A stretch of DNA of 64,000 bases from Intestinimonas butyriciproducens (lineage in GTDB: Bacteria; Bacillota; Clostridia; Oscillospirales; Butyricicoccaceae): assembly GCF_016901775.1 (NCBI RefSeq), contig NZ_JACJKW010000011.1, positions 1 through 64,000 on the forward strand. Direction: 5' to 3'. Under the pieces are notes generated by a model that did no database searches, had not been told where the DNA came from, and was given only the letters and a program-made list of their open reading frames with translations. Shown one piece after another: positions 8,010 to 16,533 of the stretch. Both the position numbers and the translations under genes were made by a program. How positions within the stretch are numbered: position 1 is the stretch's first letter; each line of letters starts with the position of its first letter.

Positions 8010-9170
8010 ATGAAACGCATTGCCCTGTTGGGTTCCACCGGCTCCATCGGCACCCAGGCCCTGGATGTGGTGAGCCGGGATGAAAAGCAGTATGCCGTCA
8101 CCGCCCTCACCGCCGGGACAAACGCCCGGCTGCTGGAAGAGCAGGTGCGCCGGTTTCGCCCTCGCCTGGCGGTGCTGGGGGAGGAGCAGGCGGCCTGGGA
8201 GCTGAAAGGCCGCCTGGCCGATACCGATGTCCGGGTTTCCTACGGGGAAGAAGGGCTTTTGGAAGCGGCTTCCATGGAAGAGTGCGATATGGTGCTCAAC
8301 GCCCTGGTGGGGGTGGCAGGGCTACAGCCCACGGTGGCGGCTCTGGAAGCGGGGCACACCCTGGCTCTTGCCAACAAGGAGTCTTTGGTGTGCGGCGGGG
8401 CCCGGGTGATGGAGCTGGCCCAGAAGAAGGGGGTTTCCATTCTGCCGGTGGACAGCGAGCACTCGGCCATTTTCCAGTCCATGGGAAATAGACCCCTGGA
8501 GGAAGTGCGGCGGGTGCTGCTCACCGCCTCCGGCGGGCCCTTTTTCGGCAAAAGCCGGGAGGAGCTGCGGGGGATGACGGCAAAAGAGGCCCTGCGCCAT
8601 CCCAACTGGAGCATGGGGAAGAAGATCACCGTGGACTCGGCCACCATGATGAACAAGGGCTTTGAGGTGATGGAAGCGGTGTGGCTCTTTGGCCTTGCAC
8701 CGGAGCAGGTGGAGGTGCTGGTGCACCGGGAGAGCATTCTCCATTCGGCGGTGGAGTTCAGAGACGGCTGCGTTATGGCCCAGCTGTCCGAGCCGGATAT
8801 GCGCCTGCCCATTCAGCTGGCACTCACCTGGCCCCAGCGGCAGGAGGGGGCTATCAAGCCCCTGGACTTGACACAGATTGGTGCGCTGACCTTCCAGAAG
8901 CCCGACCGGGAAAATTTCCCCTGTCTTGGTCTGTGCGAAGATGCCATTCGCCAGGGGGGAGACCGGGGAGCGGTCATCAACGGGGCAAACGAGGTGGCGG
9001 TGGCGCTGTTCCTGGAAGGCAAGATCGGGTTTTTGGATATTTATGAGATGTGCGCCCAGGCCCTGCAGGATCAGCCCTTCCGGGAAAATCCAACGATTGA
9101 AGAAATTCTGGAAATCGACCGCGCCGTCCGCGCCCAGTGCCTGGGCTCCCATATTGCGCTGCCGCGCTAA
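8010..9170 (+). CDS. dxr: 1-deoxy-D-xylulose 5-phosphate reductoisomerase
   Basis: 386 residues; second step of the MEP isoprenoid pathway, NADPH-dependent. N-terminal LLGSTGSIGTQALDVV is the NADPH-binding motif; LANKESLVCGG, PVDSEHSAIFQ, LTASGGPF and SMGKKITVDSATMMNKG carry metal and substrate residues. RBS AAAGGAG upstream. The C-terminal SHIALPR and stop TAA (9168-9170) are read from a G-box repeat (about 9150-9178), so the repeat seems to have replaced the native 3' end. Confidence 0.96.
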   Translation: MKRIALLGSTGSIGTQALDVVSRDEKQYAVTALTAGTNARLLEEQVRRFRPRLAVLGEEQAAWELKGRLADTDVRVSYGEEGLLEAASMEECDMVLNALVGVAGLQPTVAALEAGHTLALANKESLVCGGARVMELAQKKGVSILPVDSEHSAIFQSMGNRPLEEVRRVLLTASGGPFFGKSREELRGMTAKEALRHPNWSMGKKITVDSATMMNKGFEVMEAVWLFGLAPEQVEVLVHRESILHSAVEFRDGCVMAQLSEPDMRLPIQLALTWPQRQEGAIKPLDLTQIGALTFQKPDRENFPCLGLCEDAIRQGGDRGAVINGANEVAVALFLEGKIGFLDIYEMCAQALQDQPFRENPTIEEILEIDRAVRAQCLGSHIALPR

Positions 9171-9355
9171 GCAATAGAACGAAGGTCGATCCGGTGCCGG
9201 GCAGCAAAGAAGCCTCCCTTGTGCAAAGGGAGGTGGCAGCGAACGCTGCCGGTGGGATTGTGAAGCTAGGTGAATGATTCAGCTAGTTTCTGTTGCCCGG
9301 TGCGGCAGCACTGTTTGGCCGTCCCGACACGGGACCGGCGTCACTCCGCCTATTA
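9150..9355. repeat. Mosaic intergenic repeat between dxr and rseP
   Basis: G-box at about 9150-9178 overlapping the dxr stop; P-type module with TCCC arms (about 9209-9263) enclosing GGCAGCG/CGCTGCC; H15 GTCCCG-ACA-CGGGAC (9321-9335); then GGCGTCACTCCGCC (9336-9350), which joins the left half of one hairpin type to the CTCCGC right half of another. Confidence 0.8.
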
Positions 9356-9391
9356 CTATAACGAACTATAATGAAGAACAGGTGATATTTT

Positions 9392-10438
9392 TTGTCCATT
9401 CTCATCGCGGTTTTGGTATTTGGTCTGATCGTGTTTGTCCATGAGCTGGGGCACTTTGTGGCCGCCAAGCTCTCCGGGGTCACCGTTTACCGGTTTTCCA
9501 TCGGTTTCGGCCCGGCCATCGTGAAAAAGGAGTGGAAAGGCACCCTTTATGCCATCCGCCTTCTGCCTTTGGGGGGAAGCGTTGTGATGAAAGGGGAGTT
9601 TGACGAAGAGGGCAACGAAGTGGAGGACCAGACCGGCTCTTTTCAGGCGGCCACTTTGCCCCGCCGGTTTGCCATTTCGGCGGCGGGCTCTGTGATGAAC
9701 TTCCTCACAGGCCTTTTGCTCATCGTCATCACCCTGTGGCCGGCCCAGGCCCTGCCCACCCCCGTCGTGGCATCCCTGGAAGAAAACTTCCCCGCAGGCG
9801 GGGAAAACGGCATCCAGGAAGGGGATGAGCTTCTCAAAATCAACGACTTCCACATCTTCCTCTATGGGGATGTGATGACCGCTTTGGAACTGGGAGCCGG
9901 GGAGCCCTATGACATCACCCTTCGGCGGGATGGGGAAAAGGTGGAGCTTTCGGATGTGGAGCTTGTAAAGCAGGAGTATTCCGACTCACAGGGGGGCACC
10001 AGCCTGCGCTATGGCATGAACTTCGTCACCGAAAAGGCCACCGTGGGCGCGAAGCTCCGGTACAGCCTGAACAACGCCGGCAGCTTCATGCAGTCGGTGA
10101 CAGAGGGCCTGAAGCAGATCTTCCGGGGCCAGGTTCAGAAGGATGATGTGATGGGCACCGTGGGCATCGCCAGTGAGATCAGCAACCGGGCCAAGACCTC
10201 GGCGCTGGATATGTGGTATTTCGTGGCATTTTTGTCCATCAACCTGTCCATTATGAACCTGCTGCCCATTCCCGGGCTGGATGGCGGCAAGATTCTGTTC
10301 CTGCTCATCGAGGCAATTATCCGCCGCCCGGTGCCGCCCAAATTCGAAGGGGCCGTGCAGCTGGCCGGGCTGGCCCTCATCTTCGGCCTGTTCATTTTCG
10401 TCACCTATAACGACATCGTGCGTCTGATCGCGGGGTAA
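9392..10438 (+). CDS. rseP: Site-2 intramembrane zinc protease RseP/RasP type
   Basis: 348-residue membrane protease that cuts transmembrane segments such as anti-sigma factors. Metal motif HELGH at residues 17-21 in the first membrane segment; a central PDZ domain (about 100-200); the third metal ligand in the LPIPGLDGGKI motif near 290; more membrane helices at the C-terminus. Start is TTG at 9392 after AGGTG; no better ATG fits. An in-frame start further upstream is not available. Lies in the typical dxr-rseP-ispG order; ispG follows after 5 nt. Confidence 0.95.
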   Translation: MSILIAVLVFGLIVFVHELGHFVAAKLSGVTVYRFSIGFGPAIVKKEWKGTLYAIRLLPLGGSVVMKGEFDEEGNEVEDQTGSFQAATLPRRFAISAAGSVMNFLTGLLLIVITLWPAQALPTPVVASLEENFPAGGENGIQEGDELLKINDFHIFLYGDVMTALELGAGEPYDITLRRDGEKVELSDVELVKQEYSDSQGGTSLRYGMNFVTEKATVGAKLRYSLNNAGSFMQSVTEGLKQIFRGQVQKDDVMGTVGIASEISNRAKTSALDMWYFVAFLSINLSIMNLLPIPGLDGGKILFLLIEAIIRRPVPPKFEGAVQLAGLALIFGLFIFVTYNDIVRLIAG

Positions 10439-10443
10439 AGACT

Positions 10444-11505
10444 ATGGAAAGAAAAACCAAACAGATCATGGTGGGGGGTGTGGCCATTGGGGGCGGTGCC
10501 CCCCTCAGCATTCAATCCATGGCCAACACCAAAACCACCGATGTGGAAGCCACCCTCTGCCAGCTTCACCGGCTGAAAGAGGCCGGATGCCATGTGGCCC
10601 GGCTCACTGTGCCCGATGAAAAGGCCGCCCGGGCCTTTGGGCGCATCCGCCAGGATTCCCCTCTGCCCCTGGTGGCCGACATCCACTTTGACTACAAGGC
10701 CGCCATCTGGGCCGCCGAGGAAGGGGCCGACAAAGTGCGCATCAACCCGGGCAACATCGGCTCTGATGAGAAGGTGGGGGAAGTGGTGCGGGCCTGCCGC
10801 AAGCAGGGTATCCCCATCCGCATCGGCGTCAACGGCGGCTCTTTGGAAAAGGAGATTCTCCGGAAGTACGGCGCTCCCACGGCGGAAGCCCTGGTGGAGA
10901 GCGCCCTGTCCCATGTGGAAAAGCTCCACCGGTGGGATTTTGACGACATTTGCATTTCCCTCAAATCCTCCGATGTGAAAACCAACATTGCCGCCTACCG
11001 GCTGATGGCGGAAAAGACCGATTATCCCCTTCATCTGGGGGTCACCGAGGCGGGAACCCGGTATATGGGCACCCTGAAATCGGCGGCGGCCTTCGGGGCG
11101 CTGCTGCTGGATGATATCGGCGACACCCTGCGGGTGTCCCTCACCGCCGACCCGGTGCGGGAGGTCTATGCCGCCAAAGACATTCTCAAAGCCCTGGGAT
11201 TGAACCAGGAAGGGGCCACTTTGGTGTCCTGCCCCACCTGCGGCCGTACCCAGGTGGATCTGATCCCCATCGCCGAAGAGGTGGAGCAGCGCCTGTCCGG
11301 GCTGAAAAGCCGCATCACCGTGGCGGTGATGGGCTGCGCCGTCAACGGCCCCGGGGAGGCCCGCCAGGCCGATCTGGGGGTGGCCTGCGGCAAAGGGGAA
11401 GGGCTGCTCTTTTCCAAAGGGGAGATCCTCTATAAAGTCCCGGCCCATGAGATCGCCGATGCCCTGGCCAAAGAAGTCAGTCGCCTGACCGGTGAACAGA
11501 TATGA
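10444..11505 (+). CDS. ispG: 4-hydroxy-3-methylbut-2-en-1-yl diphosphate synthase (flavodoxin)
   Basis: 353 residues; iron-sulfur enzyme of the MEP pathway that converts MEcPP to HMBPP. Three cluster cysteines are visible: C263 and C266 in SCPTCGRTQ and C298 in MGCAVNGPGEA. TIM-barrel start (VGGVAIGGGAPLSIQSM) and VRINPGNIG are typical. Together with dxr it gives two MEP pathway steps in one operon. The end overlaps polC by 4 nt (ATGA). Confidence 0.97.
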   Translation: MERKTKQIMVGGVAIGGGAPLSIQSMANTKTTDVEATLCQLHRLKEAGCHVARLTVPDEKAARAFGRIRQDSPLPLVADIHFDYKAAIWAAEEGADKVRINPGNIGSDEKVGEVVRACRKQGIPIRIGVNGGSLEKEILRKYGAPTAEALVESALSHVEKLHRWDFDDICISLKSSDVKTNIAAYRLMAEKTDYPLHLGVTEAGTRYMGTLKSAAAFGALLLDDIGDTLRVSLTADPVREVYAAKDILKALGLNQEGATLVSCPTCGRTQVDLIPIAEEVEQRLSGLKSRITVAVMGCAVNGPGEARQADLGVACGKGEGLLFSKGEILYKVPAHEIADALAKEVSRLTGEQI

Positions 11506-14500
11506 GCGCCACCTTACAGCAGCTCTTCGGCAAATGCGATTTTGAAGGGGGCCCCCTGGCAAAGGCCCAGGTCCAGGGCATTGAGGTCAGCCGGAAGGAG
11601 AACACATTGGAAGTGTCCCTGCTTTTGCCCGATCTGCTTCCGGACAGCTCCCTTCAGGCCGGGGAAACTTGCATCCGCCGGGCTTACGGCCTGAAAAAAG
11701 CCCATCTTCAGGTGCGCTATCAGCTCCATGAGCTGGATCAGGCGGCAGTGGATTATTGCCGCCACCGGCTGCGGGCCCGCTATCCCTCCATGGCGGCGGC
11801 GGGAGACTGTCTCCGCTTCCAGGAGGAAAAGGGTGCCCTGATCATCGACGCCCCCCAGCAGTGGCTTCCCCGGGCCCAGGAGCTGCGGGAGCCGCTGCAG
11901 CTGTTTTTGCAGCGGGAACTGGGGCTTTCCTCCCCGGTGGAAGTGCGGGAAGGCAAGGACTTCCCGGATCATTGCCAGGATTTTGAAAAGCGCCAGCAGG
12001 ATCTTCTGCAGAAGGCCCTTTTGGAGCAAAGCCGGTGTGCACCGGCCGCCTCTCCCAAACCGGCCCCCAAGAAACCGGCCCCGGAAAAGCGGTATATGGA
12101 GCGGAAAAAGCCGGAAGGCGTGATTTTCCGGCCCAAAAACTCCGATGCCAAGGTGCTTTACGGCAAACCGGCCCAGCGGCCCATCATCCATATGGACGAG
12201 GTCAATGTGGACAGCGGCAAGGTGGCGGTGGAAGGGGAGGTCTTTTTCGCCGAGGAAAAGAAGCTGAATAACCGGGGAAAAACCATCTATACCTTCGATA
12301 TGACCGACGGCCATGGCTCGGTGCGGTGCGTCAAGGTGCTGCCCGATGAGGAATGCGCCCTTTTGATGGATGCGGTGAAGGTAGGCTCCTATGTGATGGT
12401 CCAGGGGGTGGCCAATTATAGTACCTTTGAGCGGGAAGTGGTCATTTCCCCCCAGGCGGTGGTGGAGGCCAAAAAGAAGCTGCGCCAGGACAAGGCGGAA
12501 AACAAACGGGTGGAGCTGCATCTCCACACCTGCATGAGCTCCATGGACGGCCTGACGGGCACGGCCCAGGCCATCCAGACCGCCGCCCGCTGGGGCCACA
12601 AGGCCATCGCCATCACCGACCACGGCGTGGTCCAGTCCTTCCCCGACGCCATGCACGCCCAGGAAAAGCTGCGGGGCAAGGGCCAGGACATCAAGGTGAT
12701 CTACGGCGTGGAGGCTTATTTCGTCAACGACCTGGCCAAGAGCCAGGCGGTGCAGGGCAAGAGCGACACACCTCTCCGTGGGGAGACCGTGGTATTCGAC
12801 CTGGAAACCACCGGTCTCAGCCCCCGCAACTGCGAGATCATCGAGATCGCCGCCATTATCGTGAAGGACGGGGAAGAGAAGGAGACCTTCCATACATATG
12901 TCCGCCCCACATCCCCGGTGCCCTATGAGATCACAAAGCTCACCGGCATCCGGGATGAGATGGTGACCGGGGCCCCCTCCCAGGAGGAAGCCCTGCGGGC
13001 CTTCCTCCAGTTTGCCGGTGACAGGCCCCTCTGCGCCCATAACGCCTCCTTTGATGTGTCCTTCCTCCGGGCCGGGTGCGAAAAGTTCGGCATCCAGCGG
13101 GAGTTTTGCAGTATCGACACTGTGGAGATGTGCCGGGTGCTGCTGCCCCATCTCAAGCGGCACAAGCTGAATATCGTGGCCGAGGACTTAGGGCTTTCCT
13201 TCAACCACCACCGGGCCCTGGACGACACCGGCGTGCTGGCCAAGATCTACAACCACCTGCTGTCTTTGATCGAGGAGAAGGCCCCGGTGGAGCGGGTTTC
13301 CCAGATCAACCACGCCCTGGATGTGTGCCGGGGCGGGGAACAAGACCCTCTGGACCGGAGAAGCCACCATATGATCATTCTGGTGAAGAATCTCACGGGG
13401 CTCAAGAACCTGTACCAGCTGATCTCCTTCTCCCATCTGAAATATTTCAAGCGTCATCCCATCATCCCGGCCACCTTACTCATGCAGTACCGGGAAGGGC
13501 TGATTCTGGGCTCGGCCTGCGAGGCCGGCGAGCTGTTTTCTGCCATCGTCCAGGGCAAGACCTGGAACGAGCTGAAGGAGATCGCCAGCCTGTATGATTT
13601 CCTGGAGATCCAGCCCATTGACAACAACCGGTTTATGATGGAAAACGGCACGGCCAAGGACGAAGAGCAGCTGCGGGACTTCAACCGCACGGTGCTAAAA
13701 TTGGGGGACGCCCTGCAAAAGCCGGTGGTAGCCACCGGGGACGTGCACTTCCTGGAGCCGGAGGACAGCCAGTACCGGGCCATCCTCATGGCGGGCATGG
13801 GCTTTTCCGACGCCGACAAGCAGGCCCCCCTCTATTTCAAAACCACCGACGAGATGCTCCGGGAATTTGCCTATCTGGGGCAGAAGCGGGCCTATGAAGT
13901 GGTGGTGGAAAACCCCAACAAGATTGCAGACTGGTGCGAAGACATCAAACCGGTGCCCGACGACAAATGCCCCCCGGTGATCCCCGGCTCGGCCGACGAG
14001 ATCAGCCAGATGGCCAATGAGAAGGCCCAGGAGCTTTATGGCGACCCGCTGCCCCAGTTGGTGAAAGAGCGGCTGGACGCCGAGCTGATCCCCATCATCA
14101 AAAATGGCTTTGACGTGATGTACCTGATTGCCCAGAAGCTGGTGGCCAAGTCTTTAGAGGACGGCTACCTGGTGGGCTCCCGGGGCAGCGTGGGTTCCAG
14201 CTTTGTGGCCTTTTTGACCGGCATCACCGAGGTCAACTCCCTGCCGGCCCACTACCGCTGCCCCCATTGCAAGCATTCCATTTTCCCAAATGACCCAAAC
14301 TACGGCTGCGGGGTGGACCTGCCGGACAAACTCTGTCCCCAGTGCGGCACGCCCCTGATCAAGGACGGCTTCAACATCCCCTTTGCCACCTTCCTGGGCT
14401 TCAACGGAGAAAAGGCCCCGGATATCGACCTGAACTTTTCCAGTGAATACCAGTCCCGGGCCCACCGGGAGCTGATCCGCATGTTCGGGGAGGACCATGT

Positions 14501-15848
14501 GTTCCGGGCGGGAACCATCGGCACCATCAAAAGCAAGACGGCCTATGGTTTTGTGAAGAAATACAACGAGGAACGGGGGAAGATGCCGGGGAAGGCCGAG
14601 GAAAACCGGCTGGTGGTGGGATGCACCGGCATCAAGCGAACCACCGGCCAGCATCCCGGCGGACTGATCATCGTGCCCAATGACCGGAGCATTTATGAGT
14701 TCTGCCCGGTGCAGCGTCCGGCGGACGATCCCCAGAGCGACATCATCACCACTCATTTTGATTATCACTCCATCGACCAGAACCTTCTGAAGTTCGATAT
14801 GCTGGGACACGAAGATCCCACCATGATAAAGGCTCTGGAGGATCTCACCGGGGTCAACGCCCGGGAAATCCCTCTGGACGACAAGGACACCATGTCCATC
14901 TTCACTTCCCTGGAGGCCCTCAAGATCGACGACGACGGCTCCTTCGGAAAGACCGGGGCCGTGGCCATTCCCGAGTTCGGCACCCGGTTTGTCCGGGGCA
15001 TGCTGGAGATCACAAATCCCCATACCTTCGACGAGCTGCTGCGCATTTCCGGCCTGTCCCACGGCACCAATGTGTGGCTCAATAATGCCAAGGACTACAT
15101 CGAAAGCGGTGACGCCACCCTGAAAGATGTGATTTCGGTGCGTGACGACATCATGACTTATCTGATCCAGACGGGCATCGAGCCTCAGCAGTCCTTCAAG
15201 ATTTCGGAAAGCGTGCGAAAGGGCAAGGGGCTGAAACCGGAGTGGGAGGATCTGATGCGGGAGCATGGCATTGCCGACTGGTATATTGAGTCCTGCAAAA
15301 AGATCCAGTATATGTTCCCCCGGGCCCATGCGGCGGCTTATGTGATGATGGCCTACCGCATTGCCTGGTTCAAGGTGCACCGGCCCATGGCCTTTTACAG
15401 TGCCTATTTCGGCATCCGGGCCGGAGGCTTTGACGCCTCCATCATGTGTAACGGCGACGGGCTGGTGATGGAAAAGACCCGGGAACTGCAAGGGAAGGAC
15501 AAGCGCACCGCCGCCGAGGAAGATACCCTCACCACACTGGAAGTGGTGCATGAGTTTTACCGCCGGGGCTTCACCTTTGAGAAGCTGGACATTTACGAGA
15601 GCGATGTGAATAAGTTCCTGATCCGGGGGAATACCCTGGTGCCGCCCCTGACTTCGCTGCCCGGGCTGGGGGAGGCCGCCGCCCGGGATATTGTGGAGGA
15701 GCGGAAAAACGGCAGGTTCATGTCCACTGAGGAAATGATCCTCCGCTGCGGCAAGGTGACCAAGGGGGTCATCGAGACCCTCACCGCCGCCGGGGCCCTG
15801 GAGGGCATCCCCAAAAGCAATCAGATGGATCTGTTCGAAATGATCTAG
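11502..15848 (+). CDS. polC: DNA polymerase III PolC-type alpha subunit
   Basis: 1448 residues, the normal size for the Gram-positive replicative polymerase. Order: N-terminal region; OB domain (about 220-310); first part of PHP domain with HLHTCMSSMDG (about 335); DEDD proofreading exonuclease beginning VVFDLETTGLSP (about 429) with HNASFDVSFL and HRALDDT; rest of PHP; polymerase core with YLVGSRGSVGSS (about 888), zinc-type cysteines CPHCKH and CPQCGTP (about 919-950), and PDIDLNFSSEYQ; helix-hairpin-helix near the C-terminus. Overlaps ispG by 4 nt. The stop TAG shares its G with a GCGGAG-TGC-CTCCGC repeat hairpin. Confidence 0.98.
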   Translation: MSATLQQLFGKCDFEGGPLAKAQVQGIEVSRKENTLEVSLLLPDLLPDSSLQAGETCIRRAYGLKKAHLQVRYQLHELDQAAVDYCRHRLRARYPSMAAAGDCLRFQEEKGALIIDAPQQWLPRAQELREPLQLFLQRELGLSSPVEVREGKDFPDHCQDFEKRQQDLLQKALLEQSRCAPAASPKPAPKKPAPEKRYMERKKPEGVIFRPKNSDAKVLYGKPAQRPIIHMDEVNVDSGKVAVEGEVFFAEEKKLNNRGKTIYTFDMTDGHGSVRCVKVLPDEECALLMDAVKVGSYVMVQGVANYSTFEREVVISPQAVVEAKKKLRQDKAENKRVELHLHTCMSSMDGLTGTAQAIQTAARWGHKAIAITDHGVVQSFPDAMHAQEKLRGKGQDIKVIYGVEAYFVNDLAKSQAVQGKSDTPLRGETVVFDLETTGLSPRNCEIIEIAAIIVKDGEEKETFHTYVRPTSPVPYEITKLTGIRDEMVTGAPSQEEALRAFLQFAGDRPLCAHNASFDVSFLRAGCEKFGIQREFCSIDTVEMCRVLLPHLKRHKLNIVAEDLGLSFNHHRALDDTGVLAKIYNHLLSLIEEKAPVERVSQINHALDVCRGGEQDPLDRRSHHMIILVKNLTGLKNLYQLISFSHLKYFKRHPIIPATLLMQYREGLILGSACEAGELFSAIVQGKTWNELKEIASLYDFLEIQPIDNNRFMMENGTAKDEEQLRDFNRTVLKLGDALQKPVVATGDVHFLEPEDSQYRAILMAGMGFSDADKQAPLYFKTTDEMLREFAYLGQKRAYEVVVENPNKIADWCEDIKPVPDDKCPPVIPGSADEISQMANEKAQELYGDPLPQLVKERLDAELIPIIKNGFDVMYLIAQKLVAKSLEDGYLVGSRGSVGSSFVAFLTGITEVNSLPAHYRCPHCKHSIFPNDPNYGCGVDLPDKLCPQCGTPLIKDGFNIPFATFLGFNGEKAPDIDLNFSSEYQSRAHRELIRMFGEDHVFRAGTIGTIKSKTAYGFVKKYNEERGKMPGKAEENRLVVGCTGIKRTTGQHPGGLIIVPNDRSIYEFCPVQRPADDPQSDIITTHFDYHSIDQNLLKFDMLGHEDPTMIKALEDLTGVNAREIPLDDKDTMSIFTSLEALKIDDDGSFGKTGAVAIPEFGTRFVRGMLEITNPHTFDELLRISGLSHGTNVWLNNAKDYIESGDATLKDVISVRDDIMTYLIQTGIEPQQSFKISESVRKGKGLKPEWEDLMREHGIADWYIESCKKIQYMFPRAHAAAYVMMAYRIAWFKVHRPMAFYSAYFGIRAGGFDASIMCNGDGLVMEKTRELQGKDKRTAAEEDTLTTLEVVHEFYRRGFTFEKLDIYESDVNKFLIRGNTLVPPLTSLPGLGEAAARDIVEERKNGRFMSTEEMILRCGKVTKGVIETLTAAGALEGIPKSNQMDLFEMI

Positions 15849-16181
15849 CGGAGTGCCTCCGCTCCCAAAACTCGCTGAAGGCTTTATGCGCTGCTGTACC
15901 CCGGTGCTCCGGGTGTGATAAACCATCACCCGGAAGGGGCCGGGATGCAGTCCTAGGTCCGGTGGCCGGACGGTCCCGTGTCGGGACGGCCATATCTTCT
16001 TTGCATAGGTGGACACAACCAAATAACTGCACAACAAAAAGCTCCCCCTGATGGGGGAGCTTTTTTTGCACTTTGCCAGGATTGCACTTTGGCCCCTTCC
16101 GGGGTTGGCTCGCCAGCCCCGGAGCAAGAAGGCCCGCAGCGCATACAGCCTGGGAGAGTTTTGGCCGTCCGGACACCGGAC
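15848..16181. repeat. Mosaic intergenic repeat downstream of polC
   Basis: H15 GCGGAG-TGC-CTCCGC (15848-15862); CCGGGTG/CACCCGG hairpin with loop TGATAAACCAT (15909-15933); two H15 hairpins in tandem 1 nt apart, GTCCGG-TGG (15957-15971) and GTCCCG-TGT (15973-15987); V hairpin region near 16100-16125; H15 GTCCGG-ACA-CCGGAC (16167-16181) abutting the stop of the next, convergent gene. Confidence 0.85.
16036..16067. terminator. Bidirectional intrinsic terminator after polC
   Basis: AAAAAGCTCCCCC, loop TGAT, GGGGGAGCTTTTTTT. Lies between convergent polC and the HTH gene and can serve both. Confidence 0.85.
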
Positions 16182-16424
16182 CTAGAAGAGTTCTTGTTCC
16201 AGTTGAGAGAAGAGGGGAGAGCGGAAAAAATCCACCATGGTGATCTCCAGGCCATCGCACAGCTTTTTCAAGGTAGAGACCGTGGTGCTGCGGTTGCGTC
16301 CGCTGACGATGTTGTTGAGTGTGGATTGGGTGACACCGCTGCGCAAGGCCAGCTGGTTCACCGTCAGTTTTTTCTCTTCGCACAATTCCAGCAGCCGCAG
16401 CCGTACCGCCTGACCAATATCCAT
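16182..16424 (-). CDS. Small XRE-type helix-turn-helix regulator
   Basis: 80 residues from ATG 16424, chosen because AAGGAG lies 8 nt upstream (a TTG two codons earlier is too close to the RBS). Nearly the whole protein is one HTH domain: LCEEKKLTVNQLALRSGVTQ with STLNNIVSGRN as recognition region, followed by TLKKLCDGLEITMVDFF. This is a Cro/CI-like DNA-binding fold as in SinR-like or solitary phage-type regulators. Target unknown. Transcribed towards polC. Its stop TAG directly abuts a GTCCGG-TGT-CCGGAC hairpin. Confidence 0.9.
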   Translation of the reverse strand: MDIGQAVRLRLLELCEEKKLTVNQLALRSGVTQSTLNNIVSGRNRSTTVSTLKKLCDGLEITMVDFFRSPLFSQLEQELF

Positions 16425-16439
16425 GGGCAATTCTCCTTA

Positions 16440-16533
16440 TTTTCTTTGCCTGGGTGAACATAACCAACCTTGGTTCTATTGCTTAGCGTGGGAGCGCAGT
16501 ATGCCAGCGGAGGCACTCCGCCGACACCGGACC
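16440..16533. repeat. Short mosaic repeat between SLH-protein gene and HTH gene
   Basis: Reversed G-box (about 16475-16495), H15 GCGGAG-GCA-CTCCGC (16507-16521), then CGACACCGGACC (16522-16533), which is only half of a GTCCGG-TGT-CCGGAC unit and abuts the stop TAA of the upstream gene. Confidence 0.8.

Noticed and set aside
14154-16127. Long open frame antisense to the polC 3' end
   Set aside because: It mirrors polC codons, has no recognisable domain, and runs through the repeat block; typical of GC-rich DNA.
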